A stretch of DNA of 9,170 nt, from contig CANMSW010000081.1 of NCBI GenBank assembly GCA_947500275.1, positions 1-9,170 of the forward strand, read 5' to 3'. Numbering within the stretch: position 1 is the stretch's first letter; every line of letters starts with the position of its first letter. Positions 7,044 through 9,170 of the stretch are shown here, piece by piece. Under the pieces are notes generated by a model. It was not told the DNA's origin and ran no database searches. It saw only the letters and a list, made by a program, of their open reading frames with translations. The position numbers and the translations under genes were made by a program. This DNA comes from Bacteriovoracaceae bacterium. GTDB taxonomy: Bacteria; Bdellovibrionota; UBA1018.

Positions 7044-7061
7044 GCCGAGGACCGGAATCGA
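7040..7061 (-). repeat. 22-base copy of the 3' end of the adjacent tRNA-Leu
   Basis: Positions 7040-7061 are identical to 7256-7277, the last 22 bases of the tRNA-Leu(UAA) gene including the encoded CCA, the 3' acceptor strand and part of the T-arm. Identity ends abruptly on both sides. It is in the same orientation as the tRNA and 216 bases downstream. Duplicated tRNA 3' ends are what tRNA-targeting integrases leave as att sites, but nothing resembling an integrated element lies between the copies. Confidence 0.9.
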
Positions 7062-7196
7062 CCCCCTCTCGCTCGCGCCTTCGTGGCGCTCGCTCCGGGG
7101 GCGGCTCCTTCGGCTTGAGTCACGCATCCTGCGTGCCTCACCGCGCGGACTGTCCACTGGACAGTCCATCGCGGCCGCTCAGTCGGGTTCGATTCC
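7054..7196. repeat. Palindromic three-hairpin element with T-arm-like inverted ends
   Basis: The ends GGAATCGA-CCCC (7054-7065) and GGGTTCGATTCC (7185-7196) are inverted copies with one base bulged, and both resemble a tRNA T-arm. Between them three hairpins follow one another. The first has CCCCC 7062-7066 with GGGGG 7097-7101, enclosing GCGCC/GGCGC. The second has TGAG-t-CACGCA (7116-7126) with TGCGTG-c-CTCA (7130-7140). The third has CCGCG 7141-7145 with CGCGG 7170-7174, enclosing a 9-bp GGACTGTCC/GGACAGTCC stem. The block is GC-rich, in contrast with the T-rich 7198-7255. I see no coding potential. It could be a small mobile or REP-like repeat or a structured RNA. Confidence 0.6.
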
Positions 7197-7197
7197 T

Positions 7198-7255
7198 TGA
7201 GGTGTTCTCGTTATTTTTGGGTGTTTTTTGATTTGTTCTTTTTTTGAAGAAGTAG
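7198..7255. other. T-rich spacer between the palindromic element and tRNA-Leu
   Basis: The plus strand has T-runs of five (7214-7218), six (7224-7229) and seven (7239-7245) bases; on the minus strand these are A-runs directly after the tRNA 3' end. There is no hairpin before them in the tRNA direction, so they are not a terminator for the tRNA. No gene is seen here. Confidence 0.5.
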
Positions 7256-7344
7256 TGGTGCCGAGGACCGGAATCGAACCGGTACGCCCCTTGCGGAACT
7301 CAGGATTTTAAGTCCTGTGCGTCTACCTATTTCGCCACCCCGGC
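7256..7344 (-). tRNA. tRNA-Leu (anticodon UAA)
   Basis: The minus strand folds as a class II tRNA of 89 bases with encoded CCA. The acceptor GCCGGGG pairs with CCTCGGC (one G-T pair). A D-arm with GCGAAATAGGTAGACGC follows, then the anticodon stem CAGGA/TCCTG with loop CTTAAAA, giving anticodon TAA. The variable arm is long (GTTCCGCAAGGGGC region) and the T-arm is ACCGG-TTCGATT-CCGGT. The discriminator A and long variable arm agree with leucine. The 5' end is 17 bases after the metF stop on the same strand, so it may share that transcript. Confidence 0.97.
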
Positions 7345-7361
7345 ACGGGCATCACATTCGC

Positions 7362-8312
7362 CTAAGCTTTGAGTTCGCGCAAGACCTGCGATGCACCTTC
7401 TGTGTCATTGATGACAAAAAGATGGATTCCAGGAGCGCCGACCCTTCTAAACGACTCGGCCAATCGAATCATCCACTCGACACTTCGGGCGGAGGACCCG
7501 GCTACGTCCCGGGCTGCGTCCTCTGCTGTCGGTAAAGACTCAAAAAGCTGCCGTGGAACGTTCACGCGAAACTTTTTCATGACCCGCTCTGCTTGCTCGC
7601 GCGTGCGCAGGGGGCGTGCTCCCGGTAAAAGGGGAATGGCGCAATGGCGAGCCACGCAGGCGTCCCTAAACCGTGCGTACGCCTCGACATCAAAGCACAT
7701 GTCGGTGATTCCGTATTGGGCCCCTGCACGAACTTTGAGTTCAAAAAAGCGAATCCGCTCTTCCGGGTCCGGGTGCTCCGGATAGGCGGCAGCGCCAATG
7801 CAAAAATCGGTCGCCTCACGGGCGTCTTTTTCTGAATCGAAGCCCGCGCGTGCCAAATAGCGCCCCTCATTCAGTCCGCGAATCTGCGCAATGAGTTCAT
7901 GCGCAAAATTGTGGCCATTCTCGCGTGGATTCCAGTGCGGTTGCCCATCTGGGGGGTCGCCTCGAAGCGCTAAGATGTTTCGGATCCCAAAGTAATGGTG
8001 ATCCATCAGTTGGTTTTCAACGTCGGCGATCGTGAGGTCTCGGCAGGTAAAGTGCGCAATACACGGGACTTTGAGTCGATCCTTAATCGTCTGCGCAATC
8101 GGGAGGCTCCCGCCTCGCAAGCTCCCCCCTGCGCCTTTGGTCACCGACAAAAACTCGGCCCCGGCTTCAACCAGCGCAGAAATCTGGCTAAGGACCTTGG
8201 CTTGCTCTGCTCCATTTCGTGGGGGGATGACCTCCGCTGAAAGCGTGAAGTGGCCGGGTCTGCCTAAGAGGTCCGTCATCCGGAGGTCGGGTGGGTATCC
8301 TAAGTGATTCAC
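7362..8312 (-). CDS. metF: 5,10-methylenetetrahydrofolate reductase
   Basis: FAD-dependent cytoplasmic enzyme reducing methylene-THF to methyl-THF, the methyl donor for methionine synthesis. The 316 residues cover the complete single-domain TIM barrel. Visible motifs are SAEVIPPR (Glu27, the expected catalytic Glu), HFTCRDLT (87-94), GIRNILALRGDPP (109-121, Asp119), CIGAAAYPEHP (171-181) and FDVEAYARFRDACV (207-220). The first half resembles the YitJ-type MetF branch. The usual ITQ before the FFD segment is ITD here (Asp204), and SVTYG is SVTKG (Lys59). Both positions normally lie near flavin or folate, so substrate handling may differ. The start is GTG at 8312, preceded by AAGG seven bases upstream, and overlaps the stop of the upstream methyltransferase-like gene (GTGA), which suggests translational coupling. 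tRNA-Leu follows. Confidence 0.88.
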   Translation of the reverse strand: MNHLGYPPDLRMTDLLGRPGHFTLSAEVIPPRNGAEQAKVLSQISALVEAGAEFLSVTKGAGGSLRGGSLPIAQTIKDRLKVPCIAHFTCRDLTIADVENQLMDHHYFGIRNILALRGDPPDGQPHWNPRENGHNFAHELIAQIRGLNEGRYLARAGFDSEKDAREATDFCIGAAAYPEHPDPEERIRFFELKVRAGAQYGITDMCFDVEAYARFRDACVARHCAIPLLPGARPLRTREQAERVMKKFRVNVPRQLFESLPTAEDAARDVAGSSARSVEWMIRLAESFRRVGAPGIHLFVINDTEGASQVLRELKA

Positions 8313-9124
8313 AAGGGTGCCTTCTTGATTCCAAATCTTGGGAACACGGCCGGGATTTGGGTTTGGTAGTCGGAGTATTTTTCACCAAAAAGAGAAACGA
8401 GTTTCTTTTCCTCGATCGGAATCGCCCATGCCAGGTAGCCCACCATGACAGCGAAAATCCAAAATCGATCGAGAGTCATCATCGGTGCGATCAAGATCGC
8501 TGCCAAGGTGAAAGTATAGATCGGATGCCGAACCACTCCATAAACGCCATCGGTAACCAGGCGGGGCGTTTGCTCGGAGGCCAAAATCTCCCCCCGTGTC
8601 TGGAACAATTGCCTCAATCCGAAGAATCCTAAAAAGTCGTGACGCACCAGCAGTGCGATCCCCGGCAGGTAAAGCATCCAAAAAACGAGAGGAGAGAGCA
8701 GGATCATCCGGTCTGGCCGAAGCGGGAGTGCCCAGAGGACGAGTCCCGTTGATTGCCAGGTGGAAGCCACTGCGGTCAGCGTGACCCCGGTGAGCATGAT
8801 ATAGAACGACCTGCGAGCCTGAAGAGGGATCCAAGCCCAAAGGCGCTTCTGAATTCGCGGCTGCGCAAAGAGCGTATGGAGAGCTCCGAAAAGCGCAAAC
8901 AAGAGTCCATTCCATCCCAGCTTAGCCGGGAGTGACCACGTGCTCCCGTCGATCCAAGGCCAACCTAAAGTGAGGGGCAGCACGGGAAGCGTGCAGTTGC
9001 GCTCAATCCAAGTAAAAAAACCAAAGCTCGGTAGCAGGCCGATGGGGATCAGGGCGGTGAGCCAAAGCCCTGCAACTACGGCGTTTAACTCTTGCTGGGC
9101 GGTTTCTTGTGCGGCCTCACGCAT
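8309..9124 (-). CDS. Membrane methyltransferase-like protein (NnrU/ICMT family, MddA-like)
   Basis: About 271 residues from ATG 9124. A TTG at 9133 is also possible, and the frame stays open to the right edge, so the true start may lie outside; no clear ribosome site is seen. Several hydrophobic segments (about 14-37, 68-86, 107-127, 142-160, 203-215, 220-237) indicate an integral membrane protein. The C-terminal part carries the isoprenylcysteine-methyltransferase-type SAM site: DGVYGVVRHPIYT (192-204), then IPIEEKKLVSLFGEKYSDY (236-254). The middle (ALHTLFAQP, then ARRSFYIMLTGVTLT) resembles methanethiol S-methyltransferase (MddA) and NnrU-like proteins. The family uses SAM to methylate thiols or prenylcysteine; a thiol substrate is inference. 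It overlaps metF by four bases, which fits a link to methyl metabolism. Confidence 0.8.
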   Translation of the reverse strand: MREAAQETAQQELNAVVAGLWLTALIPIGLLPSFGFFTWIERNCTLPVLPLTLGWPWIDGSTWSLPAKLGWNGLLFALFGALHTLFAQPRIQKRLWAWIPLQARRSFYIMLTGVTLTAVASTWQSTGLVLWALPLRPDRMILLSPLVFWMLYLPGIALLVRHDFLGFFGLRQLFQTRGEILASEQTPRLVTDGVYGVVRHPIYTFTLAAILIAPMMTLDRFWIFAVMVGYLAWAIPIEEKKLVSLFGEKYSDYQTQIPAVFPRFGIKKAPL

Positions 9125-9170
9125 GAAAGTCAACCAATTGGTGGGTCTTCTTTCCGCGACGGAGGACCAC

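Noticed and set aside
7040..7130. Second tRNA-Leu gene on the minus strand
   Set aside because: Only the 3' acceptor strand and part of the T-arm are present; there is no anticodon arm, D-arm or 5' acceptor strand.
7040..7277. Integrated genomic island between att repeats
   Set aside because: The two tRNA 3' copies are only 216 bases apart, with no integrase or cargo between them; a remnant cannot be excluded but is not shown.
1..9170. CRISPR array, insertion sequence or transposase
   Set aside because: No regularly spaced repeats and no transposase-like frame were seen on either strand.

Overview
The window holds seven protein genes, one of them cut by the left edge, one tRNA gene and an unusual tRNA-derived palindromic element. 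Several proteins carry Sec signal peptides and start codons include TTG and GTG. Gene order is compact and terminators are clear hairpins. This suggests a free-living, probably Gram-negative bacterium. The mix of orphan exported proteins would fit a deltaproteobacterial or Bdellovibrionota-like genome, but that is a guess from style, because no marker gene is present.

Layout. (1) Positions 1-568, minus strand: the N-terminal 189 residues of a P1-family (DmpA/S58) peptidase, whose 3' end lies outside the window. (2) A 177-base divergent intergenic region. (3) Positions 746-4470, plus strand: a probable two-gene unit. It encodes a 908-residue exported protein of unrecognised family and an exported carbon-nitrogen hydrolase of the nitrilase superfamily with an intact Glu-Lys-Cys triad; a hairpin terminator follows. 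(4) Positions 4566-5528, minus strand: a charged, coiled-coil-rich protein with a J-domain-like HPD segment, convergent with unit 3. (5) Positions 5617-6081, plus strand: a small exported protein with a TTG start set by a perfect Shine-Dalgarno. (6) Positions 6219-6932, plus strand: a beta-class carbonic anhydrase. (7) Positions 7000-7196: a 20-bp terminator hairpin merging into a copy of the 3' end of the nearby tRNA-Leu, then a chain of three hairpins closed by inverted T-arm-like ends. (8) Positions 7256-9133, minus strand: a methyltransferase-like membrane protein overlapping metF by four bases, followed 17 bases later by tRNA-Leu(UAA).

Working together. The exported pair (908 aa plus nitrilase-like) could act on amide or peptide substrates outside the cytoplasm. 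The long protein has weak resemblance to a glutamate-cysteine-ligase/amidoligase fold in its middle and to a permuted papain-like Cys/His site at its end. The membrane methyltransferase-like protein and MetF are translationally coupled, which links methyl-folate supply with a methyl transfer step, possibly on a thiol. The tRNA-Leu transcript must run through the palindromic element before reaching the next hairpin terminator, so the element would sit in its 3' trailer. The tRNA-derived element and the 908-residue protein are the least explained parts of the window.
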